From: Rheinheimera sp. MMS21-TC3
GTDB lineage: Bacteria; Pseudomonadota; Gammaproteobacteria; Enterobacterales; Alteromonadaceae
DNA: 64,000 nucleotides
Reading direction: 5' to 3'
NCBI RefSeq assembly: GCF_032229285.1
Contig: NZ_CP135084.1
Span: 3,072,109-3,136,108 of the forward strand
Each line of letters begins with the position of its first letter. The stretch's first letter is position 1. A program made the translations under genes and the position numbers. This document shows positions 18,236 through 27,835 of the stretch, in pieces. Below the pieces are notes generated by a model. The model saw only the letters and a list, made by a program, of their open reading frames with translations, was not told where the DNA came from and made no database searches.

Positions 18236-21030
18236 TAGATTGTTTCCTTATGTACAGGTCTATGGCTAGTGGTCATTTTGCCTAAGTTAGCCAAAATTAA
18301 TAAAGTTGCACCTACTACCGTAATGTACACCCCTAAATCAAAAGCTATTGCACTAGCTAATTCAATTTCGCCTAATAACGGTAAATGGTAGTAATCAAAC
18401 CAAGAAGTTAAGAATGGCTTATTAAACAACATACTGCCTATACCTGTTACTAAAGCTATGGTTAAACCGATAGCAATTACCCGCTGATATTCAACTTCCA
18501 TTCGGGTTTTCACCCAATCGACTCCGTGGGCAATATATTGCAAGATAATAGCTACTGCCGTGACTAAGCCAGCAATAAAGCCGCCACCTGGTAAGTTATG
18601 GCCACGGAAGAAAATAAATACCGACACCATTAGCGCTAACGGCAATAGCACTTGAGATACAGTCGCTAACAACATGGAATGGCGTTCGGTACTCCAAGGT
18701 CGACCTTCACCGTCGCTACTGGGTTTAAATAACGGAATACGCGTTAGCAATTTGAAAATACCCAAAGCTGCTATACCTAAAACGGTAATTTCACCTAAAG
18801 TATCAAAGCCACGGAAGTCGACTAAAATAACGTTTACCACGTTAGTACCACCGCCACCAGTTTTAGCGTTAGCAATAAAGAAATCAGAAATAGTAGTAAA
18901 GGGTCGGGTCATTAAGGCATAGCTTAAGCTACCTACTATCACCCCGACCATACTGGCTATAGCAACATCAAACAACACCCGCCCTGCGCTGGATTGTTTG
19001 GGCGTTTTATGGGGTAAAAAGAATAGCGCCAGCATTAATAAAATAATGGTCACTACTTCAACTGATAATTGCGTTAAGGCTAAGTCTGGCGCAGAAAAAC
19101 GGGTAAAGGCAATAGACACCATTAAGCCTACTACAGATATCATTAATAATGCCATTAACCGAAAACGATGCAGTACCGTAGTAGCAAAAGCACCAATTAA
19201 TAGCATGGTTACCCCCGCTAGGTTAACAACGTCAACCGGTAGCTCGGCACGGCCGCCCCATAAGGTATCTAGGTTTATTAAAGGCAGACCTGCCAGCACA
19301 ATAAAACTTAACAGTAACAGCTTCATATAGCGTTGTAATGAGCCATTATCTAGCCAGTTATAAGCAGCAGTACAAGCCTTGATAAATTTAGCAATGTATA
19401 ACTCAAAGGTTTCCAGGACATCTATACCCGGCAGCATATGCTGAAAATCAAATAAGTGCTTGCGGTTGACATAGATTACAGTGCCTCCAATAAGTGCTAG
19501 TACACTCATTAGCAACGGTAGGTTAAAACCATGCCAAATTGCCACACTGTACTGAGGAATCGGCCCACCTAATACAGCAACGGCAGCTGAATTTAAAATA
19601 TCTTGAATAAAGTAGCCAGGGAAAATACCGACTAAAATACAAAGTGCAACTAAGACTTCAACCGGCACCCGCATATAGCGTGGCGGCTCTTTTGGCGTTT
19701 TGGTTAAGCCTTTAGGTTGGCCATTAAAAAATACGTCATGAATAAAGCGCATTGAATAAGCAACCGAAAAAATACCTGCTACGGTTGCCAATACAGGGAT
19801 CACCCAAGATAACGAGCCTAATAAGTGCTGATGCAAGGTTTCAGTAAAGAACATTTCTTTAGATAAAAAGCCGTTTAATAATGGCACACCAGCCATAGCG
19901 GCAGCTGCTACCATAGCTAAAGTGGCGGTTATGGGCATAAATTGCCATAAGCCATTTAGCTTGCGCATATCGCGTGACCCTGATTCATGGTCAATAATGC
20001 CCGCAGCCATAAATAAAGACGCTTTAAAGGTAGCATGATTAATAATATGAAAAATACCGGCAATAGCAGCTAAGTCTGAGCCAATGCCAAACAACATAGT
20101 AATTAAGCCTAAATGGCTAATAGTGGAATAGGCTAGCAAACCTTTTAAGTCGTGTTTAAATAAGGCTAAATAGGCACCAATTAGCAGAGTAATTAATCCT
20201 GTTAAGCTAACAATAACAAACCACAGCTCGGTACCCGACATAACCGGATAAAAGCGAGCTAATAAAAAGATACCGGCTTTAACCATAGTGGCTGAGTGTA
20301 AGTAAGCACTTACCGGAGTTGGCGCTGCCATGGCATTAGGTAACCAAAAATGGAATGGGAATTGCGCCGATTTAGTAAAACAGCCAATTAAAAATAACAC
20401 GAGCATCACTGGGTATAAATGATGCTGCAAAATAATATCTTTACTGGCCAGTACCTGATCTAAATCATAGCTACCAACCGCTTGGCCAATTAATATAAAG
20501 GCTGCTAATAAAGCTAAACCACCGGCACCTGTTACCGTTAAGGCCATGCGTGCTCCTTGTCGCGCCTCGGTTTGATGCCACCAAAAACTAATTAATAAAA
20601 ATGAGCTTATGCTGGTTAATTCCCAAAATAACCAGAGTTGTAAAATATTACCCGATAGCACTATGCCTAACATCGCTGTCATAAATAACATTAAATAAGC
20701 ATAAAACCGAGGCATGGAGTCTTGCACTGACAGGTAATAGCGCGCATATAAAATAATCAGCAAGCCAATACCTAAGATCAATAAACTAAATAAATAGGCT
20801 AAACCATCCAGCCTAATAACAATCTCTAAGCCTAAAAGCGGTACCCAGTCTAAGCCAAAACGTAACACTTCGCCGCTAAACACCGTTTGGGTTAAGGATA
20901 ACAGTATGGCTAAAGCTAAAGCTGGCGGAATAGCTGTTAATAGCGCGCAAGTACTCCTACTTGTTTTGGCACTTAATACTGGCACTAAAGAGCCCAGCAT
21001 GGGTAACAGCAAGATCCATAAAAGTGTCAT
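18235..21030 (-). CDS. mnhA: Mrp/Mnh Na+/H+ antiporter, fused subunits A and B
   Basis: This is the first gene of the operon. The first about 770 residues are MrpA: NuoL-like helices with [18 protein letters not shown] near 130 and [16 protein letters not shown] near 220, plus a DUF4040-type segment. The last about 150 residues are MrpB ([19 protein letters not shown] is its signature). A and B are separate proteins in Bacillus but fused in many proteobacteria. The complex exports Na+ in exchange for H+ and supports salt and alkali tolerance. AGGACAGG stands 8 bases before the ATG, just after a folded leader. Confidence 0.95.
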   Translation of the reverse strand: MTLLWILLLPMLGSLVPVLSAKTSRSTCALLTAIPPALALAILLSLTQTVFSGEVLRFGLDWVPLLGLEIVIRLDGLAYLFSLLILGIGLLIILYARYYLSVQDSMPRFYAYLMLFMTAMLGIVLSGNILQLWLFWELTSISSFLLISFWWHQTEARQGARMALTVTGAGGLALLAAFILIGQAVGSYDLDQVLASKDIILQHHLYPVMLVLFLIGCFTKSAQFPFHFWLPNAMAAPTPVSAYLHSATMVKAGIFLLARFYPVMSGTELWFVIVSLTGLITLLIGAYLALFKHDLKGLLAYSTISHLGLITMLFGIGSDLAAIAGIFHIINHATFKASLFMAAGIIDHESGSRDMRKLNGLWQFMPITATLAMVAAAAMAGVPLLNGFLSKEMFFTETLHQHLLGSLSWVIPVLATVAGIFSVAYSMRFIHDVFFNGQPKGLTKTPKEPPRYMRVPVEVLVALCILVGIFPGYFIQDILNSAAVAVLGGPIPQYSVAIWHGFNLPLLMSVLALIGGTVIYVNRKHLFDFQHMLPGIDVLETFELYIAKFIKACTAAYNWLDNGSLQRYMKLLLLSFIVLAGLPLINLDTLWGGRAELPVDVVNLAGVTMLLIGAFATTVLHRFRLMALLMISVVGLMVSIAFTRFSAPDLALTQLSVEVVTIILLMLALFFLPHKTPKQSSAGRVLFDVAIASMVGVIVGSLSYALMTRPFTTISDFFIANAKTGGGGTNVVNVILVDFRGFDTLGEITVLGIAALGIFKLLTRIPLFKPSSDGEGRPWSTERHSMLLATVSQVLLPLALMVSVFIFFRGHNLPGGGFIAGLVTAVAIILQYIAHGVDWVKTRMEVEYQRVIAIGLTIALVTGIGSMLFNKPFLTSWFDYYHLPLLGEIELASAIAFDLGVYITVVGATLLILANLGKMTTSHRPVHKETI

Positions 21031-21121
21031 AGTTACAACCTGTCCTTATCGCGGTTAGCGAATGAGAGCCATCACGCGCGAAGGCGGTCTTGGCAATGCA
21101 TAACTTTTTATAATAAACCGC
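21031..21121 (-). promoter_or_regulatory. Structured mRNA leader of the Mrp operon, possible riboswitch
   Basis: Read on the minus strand, 21121-21051 can form a closing stem GCGGTT/AACCGC, an inner stem GCCA/TGGC and a terminal hairpin CGC-CTTC-GCG. Conserved-looking single-stranded parts (TTATGCAT and CTCATTCGC) lie between them. The closing stem ends 3 bases before the Shine-Dalgarno AAGGACAGG, so folding could control translation. Position before a Na+ antiporter operon makes a Na+-sensing (DUF1646-class) riboswitch an attractive guess, but I cannot align it to that family. The remaining 257 bases up to fumC (21122-21378) hold A/T-rich promoter-like sequence and nothing else that I recognise. 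Confidence 0.5.
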
Positions 21122-21378
21122 TTTCTAAACATAATAGGCGACTTGTAGTCATAACGACGGTAAATAGCAAAAAACAGAAGTCATTATGCCAACATTTATA
21201 CCGCTATCTTAGCAAAATGTCTATAAACGCTATGACTTAAGCTGTAGTTTTAATCTCAGCAAACAAGCTGTTTAACGAAGGTTTCTGTGCATATTTTAAT
21301 CAAACTACCTAGCTTGATTTTTGCTATGCTTAGTCAACAATCATTAATTTAAAACTATAAACGTTTTTTGGCGGCCAG

Positions 21379-22758
21379 ATGAAAACTAGAACCGAACGCG
21401 ACAGCATGGGCGAACTACAAGTACCTGTAAACGCTTTATATCAAGCACAAACACAACGAGCTGTACAAAATTTTCCTTTTAGCGATCTGTTATTTCCTAA
21501 GCAGTTTATTGCTGCATTATTAAAAATTAAATTAGCGGCAGCACAAGCAAACAAAGAACTTGGTTTATTAGAGGCCAATATTTGCCAAGCCATTTGCCAA
21601 GCAGCTAAGCAACAATTAGCAGATATAGACATGCAACATTACCCGATTGATCTGTTTCAAACAGGCTCGGGCACTAGTACCAACATGAACGCCAATGAAG
21701 TGCTTGCTACCTTAGCATCTAAAAACTTGGGCAAAACCGTACACCCTAACGACCATGTAAACTTAGGTCAAAGCAGTAACGATACTATTCCTACTGCTAT
21801 TCATGTTAGTGCAGCTTTAGCTATTAACAACCAGTTATTACCGGCCTTAGAGCAACTTCAGCACAGCCTAGCTAATAAAATCCAGAAAATTGGGCATATT
21901 GTTAAAACTGGCCGCACTCACTTAATGGATGCCATGCCGGTAACCTTTGAGCAGGTTTTAACCGGCTGGTCTAGCCAACTTAAGCTGAATCAACAACAAC
22001 TCAAGCAACAATTACAGCAACTACTTGGCTTAGCTCAAGGCGGTACAGCTGTTGGTACAGGTATTAATGCTCACCCCGACTTTGCTAAGCTATTTTGCCA
22101 ACAGCTAAACTCACTCACTGATATGCAGTTTAGACCTGCAGATAACTTATTTGCCGCTATTGGCTCACAAGATAGCGCTGTTGCTTGCTCGGGTAGCTTA
22201 AAAACCTTAGCCGTAACTATAATGAAAATTAGTAATGACTTACGCTGGATGAACTCTGGACCTCTGGCTGGTATAGCTGAAATTGAGCTAGCGGCTATTC
22301 AACCAGGGTCATCTATTATGCCTGGCAAGGTTAACCCTGTTATTCCAGAAGCCACTGCTATGATTTGTGCTCAAGTAATAGGTAATGACAGCACTATCAC
22401 AGTTGCCGGCCAATCAGGTAACTTTGAGCTAAATGTTATGTTGCCAGTTATAGCTTATAATTTACTGCAAAGTATTAACTTACTTAGTACTGCCTGTCAT
22501 GAGTTAGCTAGCCAAACAATAGATAGTTTTACCGTACTTGAAGATAATATTGATCAAGCCCTAGCTCGTAACCCTATTTTAGTTACTGCTTTAAATCCAC
22601 TTATTGGCTATAGCAAAGCAGCGACTATAGCCAAACAAGCTTATCAACAGCAAAGACCCGTTATCGATGTTGCCTTAGAGCATACTGAATACAGTAGAGC
22701 CGAACTGGCTGAGTTACTGGACCCCAAAACACTAACCAAGCAAGCAATACCTAAGTAA
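21379..22758 (+). CDS. fumC: Class II fumarate hydratase
   Basis: Fumarase C interconverts fumarate and malate in the TCA cycle without an Fe-S cluster. The superfamily signature GSSIMPGKVNP is at about 314-324. GSGTSTNMNANEV, TGRTHLMDAMPVT and NPLIGYSKAATIAKQA, the last of which favours fumarase over aspartase, are also present. KVNPVIPEA after the signature resembles the FumC1 subgroup of Pseudomonas rather than the E. coli KVNPTQCEA form. The length is 459 residues. The ribosome-binding site is weak (GGCGG). It stands alone, divergent from the Mrp operon. Confidence 0.93.
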   Translation: MKTRTERDSMGELQVPVNALYQAQTQRAVQNFPFSDLLFPKQFIAALLKIKLAAAQANKELGLLEANICQAICQAAKQQLADIDMQHYPIDLFQTGSGTSTNMNANEVLATLASKNLGKTVHPNDHVNLGQSSNDTIPTAIHVSAALAINNQLLPALEQLQHSLANKIQKIGHIVKTGRTHLMDAMPVTFEQVLTGWSSQLKLNQQQLKQQLQQLLGLAQGGTAVGTGINAHPDFAKLFCQQLNSLTDMQFRPADNLFAAIGSQDSAVACSGSLKTLAVTIMKISNDLRWMNSGPLAGIAEIELAAIQPGSSIMPGKVNPVIPEATAMICAQVIGNDSTITVAGQSGNFELNVMLPVIAYNLLQSINLLSTACHELASQTIDSFTVLEDNIDQALARNPILVTALNPLIGYSKAATIAKQAYQQQRPVIDVALEHTEYSRAELAELLDPKTLTKQAIPK

Positions 22759-22844
22759 AGGCCTTAGCTAGGAATTAAGTTTACCGATTTCGTTACTACA
22801 AATTTATTGTTATAGTTGCGCAACTATTTTAGAGGTTATTGTTT

Positions 22845-24503
22845 ATGTCAGTATTTTCTCGTTGTGCTGTAATCGCTTTATTATTTAGCGCCAGCAGCTT
22901 AGTTGCCGCACCCGTTGTGCTAACTAATATTCATGGCTATGGCTTTAATGCCGAGCGTGAGCTCAGTCCTTTTCAAGTGCTGGTATTTGATGACGCAACT
23001 GGCAAAGTATTAGCTCGAGGTGATAGCAGTATTGCCAAACAATATGCCAAGGCTAAAACCATAGACGGTAAAGGCAAAACCTTATTACCCGGACTCATTG
23101 ACGGCCATGGCCACGTTTTAGGCTTAGGCTTTAACTTGTCAATGACAGAGTTGCGTGGCAGCCAAAGTGAACAAGCTGCTGTACAAAGGGTTGCTGAATT
23201 TGCCGCTAACAATCCAGAGTTAAGCTGGATTAGAGGCCGCGGTTGGAATCAAGTATTATGGCCAGAAAAACAATTTCCCACTACGGCATTATTAGATGAA
23301 GCTGTCGCAAATAAGCCCGTTTGGTTACGGCGGGTTGATGGTCATGCTGGCTGGGCTAATAGTCAAGCTCTTGCAATAGCTGGCATAACTAAAGAAACCT
23401 TAGATCCTGCTGGTGGTGAAATTATTCGTGACGCTAAAGGTAACCCTACCGGCGTGCTAATAGATAATGCTATGGCATTAGTTGAACGCCATATTCCAGA
23501 CAGCACAGAGAACGAAAAACGCCTAGCGTTAAAAGCAGCTTTTCAACACTTATTGGCTTTAGGCATTACCAGCACTCATGATGCCGGTGTCAATACCGAT
23601 ACAGTCAAGCTGTACCAACAATTAGCCGCTGAACAAGCTTTGCCTATACGCATTTACCCTATGCTGTCAGCCAGTGATCCACAGCTAGCACAATGGCTAA
23701 AAGCCGGTATTATTGACGACCCCACAGACTTTTTGGATATTCGTTCAGTAAAAATCTATGGCGATGGTGCTTTAGGTAGCCGTGGCGCGGCTTTAATTAA
23801 ACCTTATAGCGACCAGCCGGAGCAGAGCGGTTTATTAGTAACAGCACCTGAGCAACTGCAGAGCTTAATGCAGCAAACTATTAATGCTGGTTTTCAAGCT
23901 AATGTGCATGCCATAGGCGATTTATCTAACCGCTTAACCTTAGATATGTTTGAACAACTTGTACCAGCCGAGCAACGTTTAGCCAGTAGGCATAGAATTG
24001 AGCACGCACAAATAGTGGCACCTGAAGATATTCCTCGCTTTGCTAGCCTTGCCGTCATCCCTGCTATGCAAGCAGTGCATGCCACTTCTGACAAAAACAT
24101 GGCCGCTGATCGTCTAGGCGAAGCACGCTTAGAAGGGGCTTATGCTTGGCGCACTTTTTTAGATCAAGGCAGCATTATAGTTGGTGGCTCAGACTTCCCT
24201 GTCGAATTAGCCGAACCTTTTCATGGTATCCATGCCTCTGTTACCCGCCAAGATCAGCAAAATCAGCCCAAAGGTGGCTGGCTACCTCAGCAAAAATTAA
24301 CCTTAGTTGAAGCCTTGCGTTCATTTACTCAAGACGCCGCTTATGGTGCCTTTCAAGATCAGATGATGGGCACCTTAGCACCTGGTAGCTGGGCCGATTT
24401 TATCTTAATTAATCGCAACATTTTCACTATTCCTGAAACTGAACTGTGGCAAATTGGCGTTGAGCAAACTTGGGTTAATGGTCAACAGGCATTTCAAAAG
24501 TGA
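22845..24503 (+). CDS. Exported amidohydrolase, YtcJ-like
   Basis: This is a metal-dependent amidohydrolase of the amidohydrolase_3 (YtcJ/NfdA) type. It has a cleavable signal peptide (residues 1-22, ending SLVAA), so it acts in the periplasm. The metal site HGHVLG is at about 85, the HAIGD motif and the HRIEHAQ segment follow, and a late Asp lies in GGSDFPVE. The true substrate is unknown; family members hydrolyse amides, formamides or N-acyl compounds. I chose the ATG at 22845, with AGAGG upstream, over a TTG at 22839. It overlaps the next gene by 4 bases. Confidence 0.85.
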   Translation: MSVFSRCAVIALLFSASSLVAAPVVLTNIHGYGFNAERELSPFQVLVFDDATGKVLARGDSSIAKQYAKAKTIDGKGKTLLPGLIDGHGHVLGLGFNLSMTELRGSQSEQAAVQRVAEFAANNPELSWIRGRGWNQVLWPEKQFPTTALLDEAVANKPVWLRRVDGHAGWANSQALAIAGITKETLDPAGGEIIRDAKGNPTGVLIDNAMALVERHIPDSTENEKRLALKAAFQHLLALGITSTHDAGVNTDTVKLYQQLAAEQALPIRIYPMLSASDPQLAQWLKAGIIDDPTDFLDIRSVKIYGDGALGSRGAALIKPYSDQPEQSGLLVTAPEQLQSLMQQTINAGFQANVHAIGDLSNRLTLDMFEQLVPAEQRLASRHRIEHAQIVAPEDIPRFASLAVIPAMQAVHATSDKNMAADRLGEARLEGAYAWRTFLDQGSIIVGGSDFPVELAEPFHGIHASVTRQDQQNQPKGGWLPQQKLTLVEALRSFTQDAAYGAFQDQMMGTLAPGSWADFILINRNIFTIPETELWQIGVEQTWVNGQQAFQK

Positions 24504-25249
24504 TTAGTCAGAAATGGAGTAAGTTGATCCGCAGCTTGCAGCAAAAAAAACAACGTAAGCTTGAACAATGTTTTATTGTTGAAGGTGAAAAAGCAGTATT
24601 AGAATTATTAGCCTCAAAGTGGCAAGTAAAAGCCTTATTTGCCACAGAGCGTTTTTTACAGCAGCATGCTGCAGCTGTTGCCCCGCTAGATTTAGTGCAA
24701 AGTTGCAGCAGTGAAGAATTAGCCAAAGTAGGAACTTTCAGCACTAACGATGCCGCCTTAGCCGTAGTTGTTATGCCAGAGGCCAAAGCCTTCACCAGCA
24801 CTCAACCTAACTGGGTGCTAGTTTTAGACCAAATTAATGACCCAGGTAACCTTGGCAGTATTATTCGTATTGCCGATTGGTATGGTATTAAACATATAGT
24901 CTGCTCACCTGACACCGCAGATATGTATAATCCTAAAGTGATTGCCGCAGCCAAAGGTTCGTTTTTGCGGGTCAATTTATATTATCAACCCTTAGCCCCC
25001 CTTTTAGCTCAACAGCAGCAACCGATTTTTGGTGCTTATTTAGGCGGCGAATCGGTGCACGCTTTAACGCTAAGCTCACCTAATGGTTTTATTGTCATGG
25101 GCAATGAAGCTAATGGTATTAGCCCAGAACTTAGCGGCTTTATTAATAAGAAAATTACCATTCCTGGCTATGGCAATGCTGAATCACTAAATGTCGCTAT
25201 CGCCACCGCTATTATCTGCGACAATTTATGTCGTTTAAGTCAAGCTTAG
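24500..25249 (+). CDS. SpoU/TrmH-family RNA 2'-O-methyltransferase
   Basis: This is a SPOUT-fold methyltransferase that modifies ribose 2'-OH in rRNA or tRNA using S-adenosylmethionine. The three family motifs are visible: DQINDPGNLGSIIRIADWYG (about 111-130), IVMGNEANGIS and IPGYGNAESLNVAIATAI near the end. An N-terminal L30e-like substrate-binding domain precedes them. The start is a GTG inside the end of the amidohydrolase gene. It resembles RlmB and YsgA/RsmB-type proteins; the exact target cannot be told from sequence. Confidence 0.9.
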   Translation: MISQKWSKLIRSLQQKKQRKLEQCFIVEGEKAVLELLASKWQVKALFATERFLQQHAAAVAPLDLVQSCSSEELAKVGTFSTNDAALAVVVMPEAKAFTSTQPNWVLVLDQINDPGNLGSIIRIADWYGIKHIVCSPDTADMYNPKVIAAAKGSFLRVNLYYQPLAPLLAQQQQPIFGAYLGGESVHALTLSSPNGFIVMGNEANGISPELSGFINKKITIPGYGNAESLNVAIATAIICDNLCRLSQA

Positions 25250-25265
25250 GCCTATAGCCTAAGCT
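25243..25265 (+). terminator. Inverted repeat at the end of the methyltransferase gene
   Basis: A 9-bp perfect stem (AGCTTAGGC at 25243-25251, complement at 25257-25265, 5-base loop) overlaps the stop codon and is followed by GTTTGTT. It may end the methyltransferase transcript and lies at the edge of a truncated gene. Confidence 0.5.
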
Positions 25266-25456
25266 GTTTGTTAACAGAATTTGGGCTAAAAGCAAAACCA
25301 CCCATTCGCTTAGCCGACAGCCGAAAGCGTTATGGTTTGCCTATTTATCGGCCACATCATGCTGTTACCGATGCTATTGCTTGTGCCGAGTTATTGCAGG
25401 CCCAGATTGCCGATCGCTTTGAGCCTAGTACGGCAATAGAGCAACTCTGGCGTTAG
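25250..25456 (+). pseudogene. C-terminal remnant of a DnaQ-type 3'-5' exonuclease
   Basis: The frame that follows the methyltransferase stop stays open for about 68 codons and ends at a TAG at 25454. It encodes RKRYGLPIYRPHHAVTDAIA, which looks like the last helix region of DEDD exonucleases, with the Exo III motif HxAxxDA. The catalytic Exo I and II regions, about 150 residues, are missing and no good start or ribosome site is present. A TTG at 25268 would be the only start. It therefore looks like a deletion relic rather than a gene. Confidence 0.6.
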
Positions 25457-25528
25457 CTGAAAGTTGCTGCTAGTTGTAAGTACTAGCATAAGCTATAGTA
25501 GGGATAACTAAGTAGGGCGGAGAGCTAG

Positions 25529-26422
25529 ATGAAATCATTGCTTAATCGTATCGCTAAAACTCGCGGCCAGCGCATACTGTTATTGCTATTGATTTTAGCT
25601 TTATTTAGCACCGCCATTTACAGCGGCATCTTGCAGCAGCGTATTATTAATCCTTTATTAGCGCCGCTTGATAATAAAGCGCATAGTGCTTTAAAACAAA
25701 GCTTAATCTTAAGTAGCGCTTCCTTTGCTACGGCTCGCTTAATAGATCGTGGTATTGCTTTTGTATCTGAAGCTGAAGTTGGTGTTGGCGTGGCTAGCAT
25801 AAAACCCGGCCAACTGCTTAAACCTTTGCAAGATATGGCCGTGCGCTATTCAGATTTAATGGTGCTAGCCATGACATCGGTTGGCATGCAGCTATTTTTA
25901 CTTGAGTTTGGTAAAGTTGCTGCTTTGCCTTTATTTGGCAGTGGCATTATCGTTATGCTTTTAGCGACTGGACTCGGGCCTCGGGCGTGGCGACAAAACT
26001 CATTATTTTTACTGCGTATTTTTATCGCTCTATTAATCATAATTCGCATTGGGATCCCAATAGCAGCTTATGGCGTAGCCTCATTATCTACCTGGGTGCT
26101 AGAGCCGCAGCGAGTAGAGGCACAAGCAGCATTAAGCGGCGCAACAGCGCACTTAAATACTGAGCCTGCTTTACCAGCAGAAGATAGTGGCGCTCTAAGC
26201 TGGTTAAAGTCCAGTGCCAGCAGCGCTAATGAAGTCTTTAATGCCGTAAAACACTTTACAGATGGCATGGTAGAAAACTTGGTGCAACTAATAGTTGTCT
26301 ACACTTTACAAACTCTTGTATTTCCACTGCTCTCGCTATGGCTACTCTGGCACTTAGGTCGCTGGTTTGTACTGCAATCTCGCTTAATGCCGCGTACCTC
26401 TGAAGCAGCACTAACACACTAA
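25529..26422 (+). CDS. Membrane protein of unknown function
   Basis: I do not recognise this family. The 297-residue protein has an N-terminal membrane segment (about 15-33), a polar stretch that is probably periplasmic (35-105), two or three helices at about 110-190, another polar stretch of about 60 residues, and a final helix at about 250-280. GGAGAG stands 5 bases before the ATG. It is a lone gene with no partner that suggests a role. Confidence 0.7.
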   Translation: MKSLLNRIAKTRGQRILLLLLILALFSTAIYSGILQQRIINPLLAPLDNKAHSALKQSLILSSASFATARLIDRGIAFVSEAEVGVGVASIKPGQLLKPLQDMAVRYSDLMVLAMTSVGMQLFLLEFGKVAALPLFGSGIIVMLLATGLGPRAWRQNSLFLLRIFIALLIIIRIGIPIAAYGVASLSTWVLEPQRVEAQAALSGATAHLNTEPALPAEDSGALSWLKSSASSANEVFNAVKHFTDGMVENLVQLIVVYTLQTLVFPLLSLWLLWHLGRWFVLQSRLMPRTSEAALTH

Positions 26423-26573
26423 GGTATAAACACAACTTTGACTATTAATTATTAACACCAAATATTTTTGTAGCTTAGCTGCAATATAGGGTTAAAAGTT
26501 GTATAATAAATGCAACTTTAGCCTAAATTGTTATATTTTTGTTGTTATTACTATTTAGTATTACAATATCACT

Positions 26574-27827
26574 TTGCTCCATCGCAACCGAGACACACTA
26601 TTGGATAGCGCCGATTTTATTCAAAAACGTAAGTTTATTGTCAAACTTGGCAAGATGCTGCACAAATATGGCACTCCTGCCTATCGCTTAGAAGCACACC
26701 TTAAAGAATTAACTCAGCATTTACAGCTTAAAGGCTCCTTTATTATTTCGCCCACAGCAATGACCTTTGTTATTTGGAGCGAAGGCCATGAGCAAGAATA
26801 TACCCACGCTGAGCGTGTTGATCCTGGCGGTATTGACTTAGGCTCATTATCGCGCTCGGATGATTTAGTAGAAAAGCTGCTTCGTGGCGAAATTAGCATC
26901 CAACAAGCTGATGCTATGCTAGACATTATTAATGATCGGCCAAGCTCATACGGCCATCTTGCAACCGCTTTAGCCATGGTTTTATCAGGTGGTGCTTTTG
27001 CTTTACTGATGGCCACTAGTTGGAATGATGTTTTATGGTCGTCAGTATTATCATTAATGGTTTATCTATTTATGGTATGGGCCGAGCGTTCTATCCGTAT
27101 CGCCCACATGTTAGAGCCCTTAGTTGCCATGGCAGCAGCTATAGCAGCTTGCGCTATTAGCCGTTACATTGACCCTGGGGTTAATATTCGCTTAGTAGTG
27201 TTATCGGCTATAATCGTCTTTATTCCTGGCTTGGCTTTAACCTTAGGCTTTGCTGAGTTGGCCGCTAGACATTTAGTGTCGGGTAATGCCAGAGTAATGG
27301 ACGCCTTAATGCTGTTATTTAAGCTTTATTTTGGTGCCTTTATAGGGATAGAAATTGGCTTTAGTGTTTTTGGCCAAGTTGACTTTATAAAGCCTGAGCC
27401 TATACCCGATGTGATGGCATGGCTAGCAATTGGTATTTTAGGCTGTTCGTTAATGGTGCTATTTAAAAGCCGTGGTAAATATACGATCTGGTCACTTGCT
27501 TCTGGTTTTATTGCTTATGGCGTTAGTATTACCGGCGCAACTTTTTTTGATTATACCTTAGGCGCGTTTTTTGGTGCTTTTGCCGTTGGTATCTATAGTA
27601 ATTTATTTACCCGTTTTGCTAATGCACCCGCTGCTATAGTGGCGACTCATGGTTTAATCGTCTTAGTGCCTGGTAGCAAAGCCTATATCGGTTTAAATAC
27701 ACTTATTTCTGGCCAAGAGTTTGTTGTCTCAACGGGAATTGGCCAGCAAACTTTTTTAATTTTTATGGCATTAGTTGCTGGTATTATTTTTGCTAACGTT
27801 GCTTTACCGCCCCGTAAAAGCTTGTAG
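26574..27827 (+). CDS. Threonine/serine exporter family protein, ThrE-like
   Basis: This is a membrane protein of the ThrE (DUF1212/DUF3815) family, which exports threonine and serine in actinobacteria. It has a soluble N-terminal part (about 1-140) with the conserved LHKYGTPAYRLE and FIISPTAMTFV segments. It then has about ten helices in two bundles, one per sub-domain, fused in a single chain of 417 residues. The start is uncertain: the listed TTG has no clear ribosome site, a TTG at 26601 and an ATG at 26655 are alternatives. The sulfate-type transporter follows after 8 bases, so they may be co-transcribed. Confidence 0.85.
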   Translation: MLHRNRDTLLDSADFIQKRKFIVKLGKMLHKYGTPAYRLEAHLKELTQHLQLKGSFIISPTAMTFVIWSEGHEQEYTHAERVDPGGIDLGSLSRSDDLVEKLLRGEISIQQADAMLDIINDRPSSYGHLATALAMVLSGGAFALLMATSWNDVLWSSVLSLMVYLFMVWAERSIRIAHMLEPLVAMAAAIAACAISRYIDPGVNIRLVVLSAIIVFIPGLALTLGFAELAARHLVSGNARVMDALMLLFKLYFGAFIGIEIGFSVFGQVDFIKPEPIPDVMAWLAIGILGCSLMVLFKSRGKYTIWSLASGFIAYGVSITGATFFDYTLGAFFGAFAVGIYSNLFTRFANAPAAIVATHGLIVLVPGSKAYIGLNTLISGQEFVVSTGIGQQTFLIFMALVAGIIFANVALPPRKSL

Positions 27828-27835
27828 GAGTTAAA

